Part shown: positions 25,066-33,747 of the stretch, piece by piece
Position numbering within the stretch: position 1 is the stretch's first letter
How the letters are laid out: each line of letters begins with the position of its first letter
Origin: Dehalococcoidia bacterium UBA7891
GTDB lineage: Bacteria; Chloroflexota; Dehalococcoidia; Lucifugimonadales; UBA826
Direction: 5' to 3'
Length of the DNA stretch: 37,755 bases
NCBI GenBank assembly: GCA_002500485.1
Contig: DLRJ01000122.1
Location: 1 to 37,755, forward strand
Made by a program: the position numbers and the translations under genes
The notes under the pieces: model-generated
Seen by the model: the letters and a program-made list of their open reading frames with translations, nothing else
Databases searched by the model: none
Told to the model about the DNA's origin: nothing

Positions 25066-25204
25066 ATTATTCGAACCTGAATTGGCCATTGGTTTATCTT
25101 TATTGAGACTCAGTATCATTAAGTAAATATTTTAAGTGTCATTTCTGTTTCTTGTCAACATCCGCTATAAGTCGAATATAGTTTCAAAATCTTAGGATTG
25201 TTTT

Positions 25205-25239
25205 AGAATATTAAGATATTCTGGAATGATTAAAATCAT
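25205..25239. promoter_or_regulatory. Two palindromic operator-like sites in the divergent ZnuA / phosphatase promoter region
   Basis: AGAATATTAAGATATTCT (25205-25222) has seven-base perfect arms. ATGATTAAAATCAT (25226-25239) is a perfect six-base-arm palindrome. Both lie between the divergent ZnuA and inositol-monophosphatase-family genes, just upstream of the latter's ribosome-binding site. The ATGATT/AATCAT half-sites recur in the arms of the inverted repeat at the other end of the ZnuA gene. Fur/Zur-type repressors bind AT-rich palindromes, but no specific regulator can be assigned. Confidence 0.5.
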
Positions 25240-25256
25240 AAAACGAGAGGAATAAA

Positions 25257-26114
25257 TTGGCAGAACAAAAACTTCAATTGCCAGTATCAATATCCGGGAA
25301 GAATGCCTGGGATGTAGCGAGGGAAATATCTTTATCTGCAGGAGAAATACTGTTGGATTGGTGGCCAAAATCGAAGGAAGTATCTGATAAGGGTCAAAAC
25401 GACATAGTCACAAACGTCGACAGAGAATGTGAAGCGCATATTAGGGAGGCCCTTGCAAGTCACTTTCCTGAACATGGAATTTTTGGGGAGGAAGAAAAGG
25501 GTGATGACCCCACAACAGGTTGGACGTGGATCATCGACCCTATCGACGGTACCCAAAACTATGCTTGGGGAATTCCTTGTTTCTCCATTGTTATAGCCCT
25601 TGCAAAAGACGGGGAAGTTGTAGCAGGTGTTAATTTCGACCCAATCAATAGCGAGATGTTCCATGCGGCCCGAGGAAAAGGGGCTTTCCTCAATGACCAA
25701 AAGATAAAAGTAAGTGAGATTTCAAATTTCGAAGATGTAATTATGGTGACAGACCCGGCATATGGCCCTGTCGCAGGTACTACAGACACTTTACAAATGT
25801 TGAGAAAAATTTGGCCTTCCCTTAAAACCGCCCGAATGATCGGGTCCTCAGCTCTATCCATCTCTTATGTGGCGGCCGGAAGAATGGATATTTTTGTTCA
25901 CCACCGCCTCCAACCTTATGACCAGGCGGCCGGACTAATACTGATGGAAGAAGCGGGGGGACTGGTAACAGATAGAGAAGGAACCAGAGCTCAACTTTAT
26001 TCGGATGGCTTAATAGCTTCTTCTTCAATAATCCACCAGCAGTTCATGGAGATAACAAAACATTTGCAGTGGAGAAAACCATCCAGTAGGTCACTCAACC
26101 CAAGGGAGAGATAG
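25257..26114 (+). CDS. Inositol monophosphatase family protein
   Basis: Mg-dependent sugar/inositol phosphatase of the IMPase/FBPase fold. The metal site is clear: FGEEEKGDD (Glu78/79), IIDPIDGTQNYAWGIPCFS (Asp94, Asp97) and the C-terminal LQPYDQAAGLILMEEAGG (third Asp). Length 285 aa fits. The start is TTG with GAGAGG seven bases upstream; there is no ATG in a suitable position. HtrA follows after eight bases on the same strand, so they likely share a transcript. Natural substrate is uncertain (inositol phosphate, histidinol phosphate or PAP are possible). Confidence 0.94.
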   Translation: MAEQKLQLPVSISGKNAWDVAREISLSAGEILLDWWPKSKEVSDKGQNDIVTNVDRECEAHIREALASHFPEHGIFGEEEKGDDPTTGWTWIIDPIDGTQNYAWGIPCFSIVIALAKDGEVVAGVNFDPINSEMFHAARGKGAFLNDQKIKVSEISNFEDVIMVTDPAYGPVAGTTDTLQMLRKIWPSLKTARMIGSSALSISYVAAGRMDIFVHHRLQPYDQAAGLILMEEAGGLVTDREGTRAQLYSDGLIASSSIIHQQFMEITKHLQWRKPSSRSLNPRER

Positions 26115-26122
26115 TAGAAAAC

Positions 26123-27328
26123 ATGAACAAGACTGTTGGGATCCTATTAATAATATTCTTGCTAATAGTGGCTTGTAATCGGAGCGAAAATACCGAGCCA
26201 TCGACGATAACGGAAATTTCCACAACAAGCATTGATACATTAGAAAAATCCTTGATTGGGGGCAACGAGACATTATCGTCAGGCGTTGATACGGATATTG
26301 AACCTCCAGCACCAGCAGAGGTTACTCCTGTTGTTCTACCACCTTTGGATATTCCACCGGCAGTCATTGCAGACTTGATATCAGTTTCCCAGGATGATGA
26401 TGTTATGACTACCGTTGAAGCTGTCCGAGAGCTAGCTCCTTCAGTGGTTCATATATCAACTGATACAGCTGTGATCAGTTTATACAACCAAATCGTTCCT
26501 CAAACTGGGGTAGGATCGGGGATTATACTCGATAAGGCGGGTAACATACTGACAAACAATCACGTCGTGGAAGGCGCAGATTTTGTGACTGTTACTTTAA
26601 ATGATGGTCGTTCTTATCCTGCAACATTAGTTGGGAGTGATAATATCACCGACTTAGCGGTAATAAAGATATCGGCGGCCAAGCTGAATCCTGCAAAATT
26701 TGGTAAATCTTCAGATTTACAAGTCGGTGAGGATGTTATCGCCGTTGGTCACGCCTTAGGCCTCAAAGGAGGACCTACTGTGAGTAAAGGTGTCGTCAGT
26801 GCTCTTGAACGTACCATACAAACGGATGCCCAAAAAGCCATGGTTGATCTCATACAAACAGATGCCTCAATCAATCCAGGCAACAGTGGGGGCCCTTTGG
26901 CCAATAGCAGTGGAGAAGTCATAGGAATCAACACGGCAATCATTGATGGGAGTAATGGAATTGGGTTTGCCATAAATATTGATGATTCGCATGTGGTGGT
27001 TGATCAAATATTGGCTTTTGGGAATGTACTCCGAGGATTTTTAGGAATTACTCCCTTTAATGTAACCGATTCAATAAGAGAACAGATAAACTTGCCCGTT
27101 TCAGATGGTGTGATTATTGCCGGAGTAGTGAGCGGGTTTCCAGCTGAGGAGTCGGGTTTACAACCTGAGGATGTGATTGTCATGTTGAATAAAACCTCTA
27201 TCGAGAATTCCGGAGATCTTTCCAAATTCCTATTGAATAATCCTCCTGGTTCGGAGGTAGAGGTGCGGTTTTATAGACGCGGAAAACTAAAGAACGTGGA
27301 GTTGGTTTTAGCGGATAAGCCAGATTAA
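26123..27328 (+). CDS. HtrA/DegP-type serine protease lipoprotein
   Basis: Periplasmic/surface quality-control protease. A short signal ends with a lipobox at IVAC (Cys18), so it appears to be lipid-anchored rather than free or transmembrane-anchored. A Thr/Ser/Pro-rich linker extends to about residue 95. The trypsin-like domain shows the triad His147 in TNNHVVEG, Asp177 in NITDLAVIKI and Ser255 in NPGNSGGPL. One C-terminal PDZ domain follows (about 300-390), with GVIIAGVVSGFPAEESGLQPEDVI. It lies eight bases after the phosphatase gene. Confident. Confidence 0.95.
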   Translation: MNKTVGILLIIFLLIVACNRSENTEPSTITEISTTSIDTLEKSLIGGNETLSSGVDTDIEPPAPAEVTPVVLPPLDIPPAVIADLISVSQDDDVMTTVEAVRELAPSVVHISTDTAVISLYNQIVPQTGVGSGIILDKAGNILTNNHVVEGADFVTVTLNDGRSYPATLVGSDNITDLAVIKISAAKLNPAKFGKSSDLQVGEDVIAVGHALGLKGGPTVSKGVVSALERTIQTDAQKAMVDLIQTDASINPGNSGGPLANSSGEVIGINTAIIDGSNGIGFAINIDDSHVVVDQILAFGNVLRGFLGITPFNVTDSIREQINLPVSDGVIIAGVVSGFPAEESGLQPEDVIVMLNKTSIENSGDLSKFLLNNPPGSEVEVRFYRRGKLKNVELVLADKPD

Positions 27329-27442
27329 ATAATTTGAGCCAAATGTGATGGATTATTTACCCTTAATCGTTTTAGGGACTATTGTTCCGCATAATATTGG
27401 GCGATAATTGTAGAAAAGTTTTTATTGTGAAATCTCCACAGC

Positions 27443-27952
27443 TTGCGAAAAAATATGCGCCTTAGTTTGATAAGTCCCCTGTGTTTGTTATTTTTATTTC
27501 TTAGTACTGCTTGCTTCGCCGCAAACTCTGATTTCATCTCTCAGGAAGAAAAAAAGATAAATCGCCTTAATGGTGTTCTTATGTGCCCAGTTTGCCCTGG
27601 AGAATCTATAGATCAATCACAAAATGAAATCGCGTCAAATATGAGAACGATCGTGAAAGGTTTAGTAGAGGAAGGAAAATCAGAAGATGAAATAAAGGCT
27701 TATTTTGTTGGGAGATATGGTCCTGTCATTCTTCTAGAACCAGCCACATCGGGGATAAATATCTATGCTTGGATTATTCCTCCGGTGGCCCTGGGTTTTG
27801 CAATTATCGTTGTAATAGTTGCCTTGGGCGTGATGAGGAGAAAAGAAAAATCTATTGGCTCAGACCAGCCATATAATTTGAAGGCAGAGGCTATTTCTAT
27901 TGAGGAAAAGGAAAAATATTTCCCCGTGATAGACCGAATATCTAATGAATGA
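27443..27952 (+). CDS. ccmH: Cytochrome c maturation protein CcmH
   Basis: Membrane-anchored thiol oxidoreductase that helps reduce apocytochrome heme-binding cysteines in system I maturation. After a cleavable-looking signal (LFLFLSTACFA) comes the family motif LMCPVCPGESIDQSQ, with Cys48 and Cys51. The helical domain SEDEIKAYFVGRYGPVILLEP and a transmembrane helix (about 107-128) follow. Then comes a short cytoplasmic tail. The start is TTG at 27443 or ATG at 27455. ccmF follows after 36 bp. Secure by motif and neighbour. Confidence 0.94.
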   Translation: MRKNMRLSLISPLCLLFLFLSTACFAANSDFISQEEKKINRLNGVLMCPVCPGESIDQSQNEIASNMRTIVKGLVEEGKSEDEIKAYFVGRYGPVILLEPATSGINIYAWIIPPVALGFAIIVVIVALGVMRRKEKSIGSDQPYNLKAEAISIEEKEKYFPVIDRISNE

Positions 27953-27988
27953 TTTACAGCTAAAATTCCACACAGTGGTGTTTCTTAG

Positions 27989-29989
27989 ATGGTAGAACTA
28001 GGACAAATTGCGCTTATTCTTTCTTTTATGATGGCAGGATATTCCACGATTGTGGGGTTTGCTGGTGGGATGCTGAATGGTAGGGATCTTGCAGCAAGTG
28101 CACGGTGGGGATTTTATTCCATATCTCCGTTGCTTCTATTAGCTACAGCAGCCCTAATTTATGCCTTTGTTACAAATGATTTTTCTGTTAAATATGTTGC
28201 GGAAAACAGCAATATAGCAATGCCTAAAGCTTATGCATGGGTTGCTTTCTACTCTGGAAATGCTGGGTCCCTTTTATACATATCACTGGCATTTTCAATA
28301 ATGGCTGGTATTGCCATTAGAGTTGTTAATAGTAAGTTGCCATACACATCTCCTTATGCGTTGGGTGTAATGAGTATGGTCTTGCTGTTTTTTCTAGCAG
28401 TTATTTTGTTTTTGGCGAACCCTTTAGATCAACATCAGGTTCCTCTTGAAGATGGACAAGGAATGAATCCCTTGTTAATTCATTTTGGCATGTTTATACA
28501 CCCACCTTTTCAAATGCTGGGTCTTATTTCGGTTGCTTTACCATTTTCTATCGCGATTGGAGCTTTACTGGCAGGAAGGGGAGGCCGAGATGAATGGGTT
28601 GACCAAGGCAGGCTTTGGGGAATGGTGTCGTGGCTATTACTCACAACGGGACTATTACTGGGTGCGTGGTGGGCATATACCATATTAGGTTGGGGTGGAT
28701 ATTGGGCATGGGATCCCGTAGAAAATTCAGCTTTGATGCCGTGGTTAGCAATGACCGCTTTTGTCCATTCAATAATGGTTCAGAAGCGGCGTGGAATGTT
28801 TCGCATGTGGAATATGGTGCTAATTATCGTAAGTTTTGCAATGGCTCAGATGGGCATGTTTATTAATCGTGGTGGCCCGGTGCCTTCGGTGCATTCCTTC
28901 GCGGAATCTACTATGGGATGGATTTTTCTTGCCGTAATGGCGGCCACTTTGTTCATTTCCTTATCTATTTTTGTATTCCGATATGACACTTTGAAAAGCC
29001 GATCAGGATTGGATTCAATAATCTCTCGAGAATCGGCGTTTTTAGCCCAAAATGTGCTTTTTCTACTTATAGCTTTTGTAACCCTCTGGGGCACCATATT
29101 TCCCATATTCTCGGAAGCTGTGGATGACACTACCATGACTATTGGCCAGCCATTTTTTAACAAAGTTAACGGGCCCCTTATGCTCTTGTTAATTCTTTTG
29201 ATGGGGATTGGGCCCGTACTTCCTTGGAGAAAAGCGGGGTGGACATCAATAAACAAGATGTTGCGGCTACCTTTCGTGGTCGCTTCCTTGGTATTGGTAT
29301 CAAGTCTGATAAGTGGAATAACGCAATATTGGGTTCTTATATCTTTCGTGGCATGTAGTGTAGCTATTACAACAGTGTGCCAGGAATTAATAAGAGGAAC
29401 TAGATCAAGACATTCACATGGAGAAAATTGGGTTTTATCGTTCTTCTCTTTGATCGGGGCGAATCGCCCTAGATACGGGGGGTATATAGTTCACTTGAGC
29501 ATAGTTATGCTCGCTATTGGTATAACAGCTTCCTCCTTTTATGATGTTCAAAAAGACGTTGTTATGAAGCCGGGGGACTCTGAGAGTTTGGGAAAATATA
29601 CTTTCAAATATATTGATGTGTCAGAAAAAACATACTCGGATAGGATGGAGGAAACGGCTAAATTCGAAGTGTGGTCAGCCGATAATTACATTGGATATAT
29701 GTACCCCTACCGCGCCGTTTACCCTGAATTTCAAATAGCTGCTACTAGGGGGGCCATACATAGCACCATATTGGAAGATTTTTATCTTGTTCCCTCAGAA
29801 TTTAGAGAGGATGGACAGGCAGTGTTTAGGGTATTAATAAACCCATTGGTTTTATGGATGTGGGCAGCTGGCCCGGTGTTGATTTTAGGAACTTTGATTT
29901 CCTTATCACCTAACAATCGGAGTCACAGGAAAAGAGTAAGTTTGCCATCTATCGATGTGGATCAAAACCCTTTTGGGATGGCAAAGTAA
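27989..29989 (+). CDS. ccmF: Cytochrome c heme lyase subunit CcmF
   Basis: Large polytopic heme lyase that attaches heme to apocytochrome c. The WWD domain WGGYWAWDPVENS is at residues 235-247. Conserved histidines lie in LLIHFGMFIHPPF (165, 171) and AFVHSIMVQKRRG (260). A later HSFAESTMGW segment and the C-terminal soluble domain before the last helix are also typical. Length 666 aa is normal. It ends one base before the next gene. Other Ccm components (CcmA, B, C, E) are not in the window and must be elsewhere or replaced. Confidence 0.96.
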   Translation: MVELGQIALILSFMMAGYSTIVGFAGGMLNGRDLAASARWGFYSISPLLLLATAALIYAFVTNDFSVKYVAENSNIAMPKAYAWVAFYSGNAGSLLYISLAFSIMAGIAIRVVNSKLPYTSPYALGVMSMVLLFFLAVILFLANPLDQHQVPLEDGQGMNPLLIHFGMFIHPPFQMLGLISVALPFSIAIGALLAGRGGRDEWVDQGRLWGMVSWLLLTTGLLLGAWWAYTILGWGGYWAWDPVENSALMPWLAMTAFVHSIMVQKRRGMFRMWNMVLIIVSFAMAQMGMFINRGGPVPSVHSFAESTMGWIFLAVMAATLFISLSIFVFRYDTLKSRSGLDSIISRESAFLAQNVLFLLIAFVTLWGTIFPIFSEAVDDTTMTIGQPFFNKVNGPLMLLLILLMGIGPVLPWRKAGWTSINKMLRLPFVVASLVLVSSLISGITQYWVLISFVACSVAITTVCQELIRGTRSRHSHGENWVLSFFSLIGANRPRYGGYIVHLSIVMLAIGITASSFYDVQKDVVMKPGDSESLGKYTFKYIDVSEKTYSDRMEETAKFEVWSADNYIGYMYPYRAVYPEFQIAATRGAIHSTILEDFYLVPSEFREDGQAVFRVLINPLVLWMWAAGPVLILGTLISLSPNNRSHRKRVSLPSIDVDQNPFGMAK

Positions 29990-30367
29990 ATGCTGGTAGT
30001 ATCTGCGATTATCATAAGTGTGATTCCTGCTATTTTGATTGCCTATCCAGTGCTTAAAAAGATTGCCTCAAGAATGCCACTTCCCGAAGATGAATCCTCT
30101 CTTCGTGCAGATTTAGAGAGAAGGTGGGAATCGGCCCTGGAGGGAATCCGGCATGCTGAACTTGAGATGTCGATAGGCAACGTAAGTGAATCGGACTACC
30201 TATGGTTGAAACAGGTACATATGGCTGAGGCAGCGAATGTTTTAAAAACTTTGGAAATTTCTGCGGAAAAAGAAAGGCTGCTAATAGAGGAAATTTCTTC
30301 AGCAGCCAATACAAGATCACTTGATTCTTCCTTTGAAAATGGTCATGAAAAGGAAGATTGGAATTGA
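29990..30367 (+). CDS. CcmI-like small membrane protein of the cytochrome c cluster
   Basis: 125-aa protein starting immediately after the ccmF stop. It has one N-terminal membrane helix (about 4-25, IIISVIPAILIAYPVL) and then a charged helical region. RRWESALEGIRHAELEMSIGNVSESDY followed by AEAANVLKTLE resembles the CcmI/CcmH N-terminal pattern: helix, short Gly turn, SxxDY, second helix. There are no TPR repeats as in full CcmI. Its position between ccmF and the next unknown gene, which it overlaps by ten bases, supports a role in apocytochrome handling or complex assembly; this is inference. Confidence 0.78.
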   Translation: MLVVSAIIISVIPAILIAYPVLKKIASRMPLPEDESSLRADLERRWESALEGIRHAELEMSIGNVSESDYLWLKQVHMAEAANVLKTLEISAEKERLLIEEISSAANTRSLDSSFENGHEKEDWN

Positions 30368-31539
30368 TTATACGAACATTTGCTGTAGTTGCCTTGCTGC
30401 TATTTTCTCTCCTTCACACTGATACTTCATTTGCTGAGGAAATTGAAATAGACATAAAAGGCGAAATTGTTAATTTGACTCAAGGGGTAGGCGCTGGAGA
30501 AATGATTTCTGTGGCCTTACACGTTAGTTCTTTAGATTCTCTTCGGGAGACCCAACATACTTTTACTGATTCCGATAGCAGGTTTCAATTCGAATCTGTA
30601 GGGTACAGCCCGGATAACTTGTATGGCTTATCCACCATATATAAGGGGGTTGTCTATGTAAGTGACATAACTATTGAATCAGGAATTGCAATATTTAGCT
30701 CTATATCAGTCTACGATACGTCTACCGATGATGAAAGTATCTTTTTATCTAAAGGATCTTTTTCTATCACAGGCGTTGATAGTTTGAATAGAAAAATTTC
30801 TATTTTGGAATTGGCAACTATCTCAAATAATTCGCAATTAACTTATGTGCCTGGTTCAGGCCCAATGGATTTAATCAGATTTGGTTTACCTGAAGGTGCG
30901 ACAAATTTTCTCTTTGATACTTTAATTCCAGCGGCAGAATATATACAAGTGGATAAGGGATTCGCCCTTGTTGCCTCTCTTACTCCTGGGACTCATGAAA
31001 TTATGTATAGCTATGATCTTCCATACAACGGTCAAGAGGCCGAGGTAATCAAGTCTTGGCGGTATGGGGTTGAAAATGCCAGTATTTTATATCCCAACGG
31101 TACGGTTAATATAAACACAAATTTCGAGACAAAAAGCCAAGATACCATTGGTGGAAAAGCATACACAATTTTCGAATCTAAAAATATCGCAAAAGGTGCG
31201 AAAACCACGATAGTTTTGAACGATCTACCGACCCCAAGATTCTTTGATCGCATTTCTAATCAGTTTGGGCAAATGCGCTACGAATATACCGGCCCGATAG
31301 GGTTACTACTGGTTTTGATTTCCATCGGAACCATCGGTATTTTTAATACCATTCGGTTACGTAATCGTCGAGAATCCTGGCTTGTGGGTTCCAGTGAATC
31401 TCAAGTTATTTTGGATCAAATAGCTGAGTTAGACAGGCGGTTTAATGAAGATAAATTAGATAACAGGCTATATATAGACCGAAGAGACTATCTGGTGAGA
31501 AGACTGCAAACAATTTCTGAAGAAACTGAGGTCGAATAG
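30358..31539 (+). CDS. Secreted, C-terminally anchored protein of the ccm cluster, unknown function
   Basis: 393 aa. It has an N-terminal signal peptide (LLLFSLLHTDTSFA) and an extracytoplasmic region rich in beta-strand patterns (about 28-310) that resembles carboxypeptidase-regulatory/transthyretin-like folds. A transmembrane helix follows near 315-335 (GPIGLLLVLISIGTIGIF). The cytoplasmic tail QIAELDRRFNEDKLDNRLYIDRRDYLVRRL has the same helix-turn-Y-R pattern as the preceding CcmI-like protein. The start is TTG at 30358 or 30364, overlapping the previous gene. No function is known to me; location suggests cytochrome c assembly. Confidence 0.8.
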   Translation: MELIIRTFAVVALLLFSLLHTDTSFAEEIEIDIKGEIVNLTQGVGAGEMISVALHVSSLDSLRETQHTFTDSDSRFQFESVGYSPDNLYGLSTIYKGVVYVSDITIESGIAIFSSISVYDTSTDDESIFLSKGSFSITGVDSLNRKISILELATISNNSQLTYVPGSGPMDLIRFGLPEGATNFLFDTLIPAAEYIQVDKGFALVASLTPGTHEIMYSYDLPYNGQEAEVIKSWRYGVENASILYPNGTVNINTNFETKSQDTIGGKAYTIFESKNIAKGAKTTIVLNDLPTPRFFDRISNQFGQMRYEYTGPIGLLLVLISIGTIGIFNTIRLRNRRESWLVGSSESQVILDQIAELDRRFNEDKLDNRLYIDRRDYLVRRLQTISEETEVE

Positions 31540-31638
31540 GACAGCTTTTTCGATAAAGTTCGTGTATTGTAAGAAGTGGTTTCTATATGAAATCAGTCTA
31601 TCAATACAATTGAAAATGTAGAGATATTTTAGAAAAAG

Positions 31639-31881
31639 ATGATAAGTACAATAATTCTAACTGGTTCGTGCCCTAGGTGTGGTACCGGTACCCTAACCAA
31701 CGATGAAGACATGTTTGGGGTAAGGCTTTTTTGTGTGATGTGCGGGCATAATAGAGATCTAGGGAAATTACCCGTAAAGGTTAAAAATATTCGTGACCTC
31801 GTATTGGCGGTCTTAGACAGCGACCGTATTGCTCTGCAAAAACAGAGGGCGGCTACCTACCCTCCCTCGGTATATGGTTAG
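31639..31881 (+). CDS. Small zinc-ribbon protein
   Basis: 80 aa with two CxxC knuckles: Cys11/Cys14 in SCPRCG and Cys32/Cys35 in FCVMCG. This is a typical four-Cys zinc ribbon. The remainder is a short helical tail. The ATG lies about 100 bp after the ccm cluster, and the gene is convergent with the metallo-beta-lactamase gene 16 bp away. Function unknown; it could be an RNA- or protein-binding accessory factor. Confidence 0.72.
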   Translation: MISTIILTGSCPRCGTGTLTNDEDMFGVRLFCVMCGHNRDLGKLPVKVKNIRDLVLAVLDSDRIALQKQRAATYPPSVYG

Positions 31882-31897
31882 AGTGGTTGCACAACCT

Positions 31898-32731
31898 CTA
31901 GGTTATAGGTCGGTAGGATCGCGTGGACCCTACTTGTATAATTTCTCCAAAGCCAGGTTTAGGAAAGTGCCCGGATATAATCAGAGCCTGTTCTTTTTCT
32001 ATGAAGTCCATTAAATCTGACCTGGTTTCAGCTGATAGTGCTTTATCTCTGTCTGGAACTGGACTCCATGAAATTTGCTCCACTTGTGGGGGTATATGAA
32101 CTGTATCTCCCATAATAACCGCCTTTGCCCCGTCTGATTCTATAAGTAGGCTAGTGTGTCCAGGCGTATGCCCAGGGGTTGGTATGGTAACAACCCCTTC
32201 AGTTAAAGGAATTTCTCCTTCAAACAGGTATAAACTTCCATTTGAGAGCAAAGGTTGGACCTGCTCTTCTAAATATTTGAATGACGGGTTATTGATCATG
32301 CGGCTGAACATTTCCCAGTCAGATTTTCCGACCATATACTGTGCGTTAGGAAATGTTTGCTTCCAAACTCCGTTGTCTCTGGTCATATTTGTTCCCACAT
32401 GGTCTAAATGAAGGTGCGTTAAGAAAACAATGTCTATGTCAGTAGGTTTGATTGAAAAGGCCTCTAGCTCTGACAATAATGTCTCACGCATAGGTTGTTC
32501 GATATGATGGTTCAATTTTCCTAGTCCAGTATCTACTAGTATGGTTTTATCGGCCCCTTCAATGACGAAAGAACCAATATTCATTTCAAATTTTGGATCG
32601 GAATAAGAAGGGTATGGTTTCCATGATTCAATAGGCAAATTTGGAAAAAAGGCGTCTCGCTGGAAAATCATATAACCATCTGACACCGAATGGATGTAAA
32701 AGTTTCCCACTTTAACCGAATTTAAGGGCAT
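31898..32731 (-). CDS. MBL-fold metallo-hydrolase
   Basis: Metallo-beta-lactamase superfamily hydrolase. The metal motif THLHLDH (about 105-111) is followed by a later His in PTPGHTPGHTSLLIE, the bridging Asp in VIMGDTVHIP and a last His in IISGHFPKPGFG. Together these form a two-metal site like that of quorum-quenching lactonases and related hydrolases. The ATG at 32731 has AGG six bases upstream; an in-frame ATG 36 bp earlier is an alternative. Its start overlaps the end of the PD40 lipoprotein gene by ten bases. Substrate unknown. Confidence 0.9.
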   Translation of the reverse strand: MPLNSVKVGNFYIHSVSDGYMIFQRDAFFPNLPIESWKPYPSYSDPKFEMNIGSFVIEGADKTILVDTGLGKLNHHIEQPMRETLLSELEAFSIKPTDIDIVFLTHLHLDHVGTNMTRDNGVWKQTFPNAQYMVGKSDWEMFSRMINNPSFKYLEEQVQPLLSNGSLYLFEGEIPLTEGVVTIPTPGHTPGHTSLLIESDGAKAVIMGDTVHIPPQVEQISWSPVPDRDKALSAETRSDLMDFIEKEQALIISGHFPKPGFGEIIQVGSTRSYRPIT

Positions 32732-33747
32732 GTTGTACCTACTTTTCCAAATATTCCAGGGCTGCATTTAATCCAAGTTGGTGAATGTAAATTGGACAAA
32801 GTGTTTGTGAGTTGAATTTGATTTGCACCATCTGGGGTCATGACATGAATATTTTTTGAACCTGATCGATCGGATGTAAATGCTATCGAATTCCCGTCGG
32901 GAGACCAGGCAGGCTCTCCATCATTGTGGAGATTATTCGTCAACCTTTTGAGTCCTGTCCCATCTTTTCTTATTTTGAAGATCTCTGAATTATTATGACG
33001 TAGGGAACTGAATACGATCCAGTCACCATCATGAGACCAATCAGGCTGGTGATCCAAAGCTCTGGCAAAAGTCATTCTAACAGTGTTGGTGCCATCTATA
33101 TTGGCAGTGAAAATATCGATATTGTGATCTCGATAAGTGTTGTATTTTATACCCCGCTCTGTAAGATCCCACTCTTTTACCGTTTCTATGGCCTGCCTGT
33201 CACTTAAAGGTCTTTCGTTTGTGTATATGTCTGAATTGCTAATCCTGCTACTTGTAAAGGCTAGAGTATTACCGTTTGGGGATACCGAGGGCTCAAAATC
33301 CATGGATCTGAAATTTGTAATGTTTTTGCCCTGAACAGAGGAAAATATATCTAAATAGTCGGAATGTAATCCTGAGAATATGTAACTTGATGAATTAATA
33401 GGTGAGGGATCAAAAATGTATGGGTCAAAATTCGGGTGTTTGTGCCATTTGATTTTTGAACTACCGTTCCACAAACCCACAAGTTGGCCAGACCCATTAT
33501 TCGATATGAAAGTGAGTAATTGACTGTCTGTTGAAGCATCAGGGCTAATCGCTCCGACACCGGGTAGCAGAAGTTCAGGCCTTGGGTTGTCTGGGTCTAC
33601 CCTATGAAGATATATCCCATCATCGTAGACGATGTACAACTTTTCGTAACTGCAACTAGTTACACAAACCAGTAGGATTCCCCAAAATACGATTCTTAGA
33701 TATCGGCTAAATCGAACGCCAATTAAAAAAAAAGAAGACTTAGCCAT
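32722..33747 (-). CDS. PD40/TolB-like beta-propeller lipoprotein
   Basis: 341-aa secreted lipoprotein. A hydrophobic signal (IVFWGILLV) leads to the lipobox VTSC, with Cys32. The mature part is a propeller of TolB/PD40-type repeats. The clearest are HQPDWSHDGDWIVFSSLRHN, GEPAWSPDGNSIAFTSDRSG and the degenerate PSVSPNGNTLAFTSSRIS. Such proteins sit on the outer side of the membrane as scaffolds or sensors. It overlaps the flavin monooxygenase gene by eight bases and the hydrolase gene at its end, so the genes are tightly coupled. Confidence 0.9.
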   Translation of the reverse strand: MAKSSFFLIGVRFSRYLRIVFWGILLVCVTSCSYEKLYIVYDDGIYLHRVDPDNPRPELLLPGVGAISPDASTDSQLLTFISNNGSGQLVGLWNGSSKIKWHKHPNFDPYIFDPSPINSSSYIFSGLHSDYLDIFSSVQGKNITNFRSMDFEPSVSPNGNTLAFTSSRISNSDIYTNERPLSDRQAIETVKEWDLTERGIKYNTYRDHNIDIFTANIDGTNTVRMTFARALDHQPDWSHDGDWIVFSSLRHNNSEIFKIRKDGTGLKRLTNNLHNDGEPAWSPDGNSIAFTSDRSGSKNIHVMTPDGANQIQLTNTLSNLHSPTWIKCSPGIFGKVGTTCP

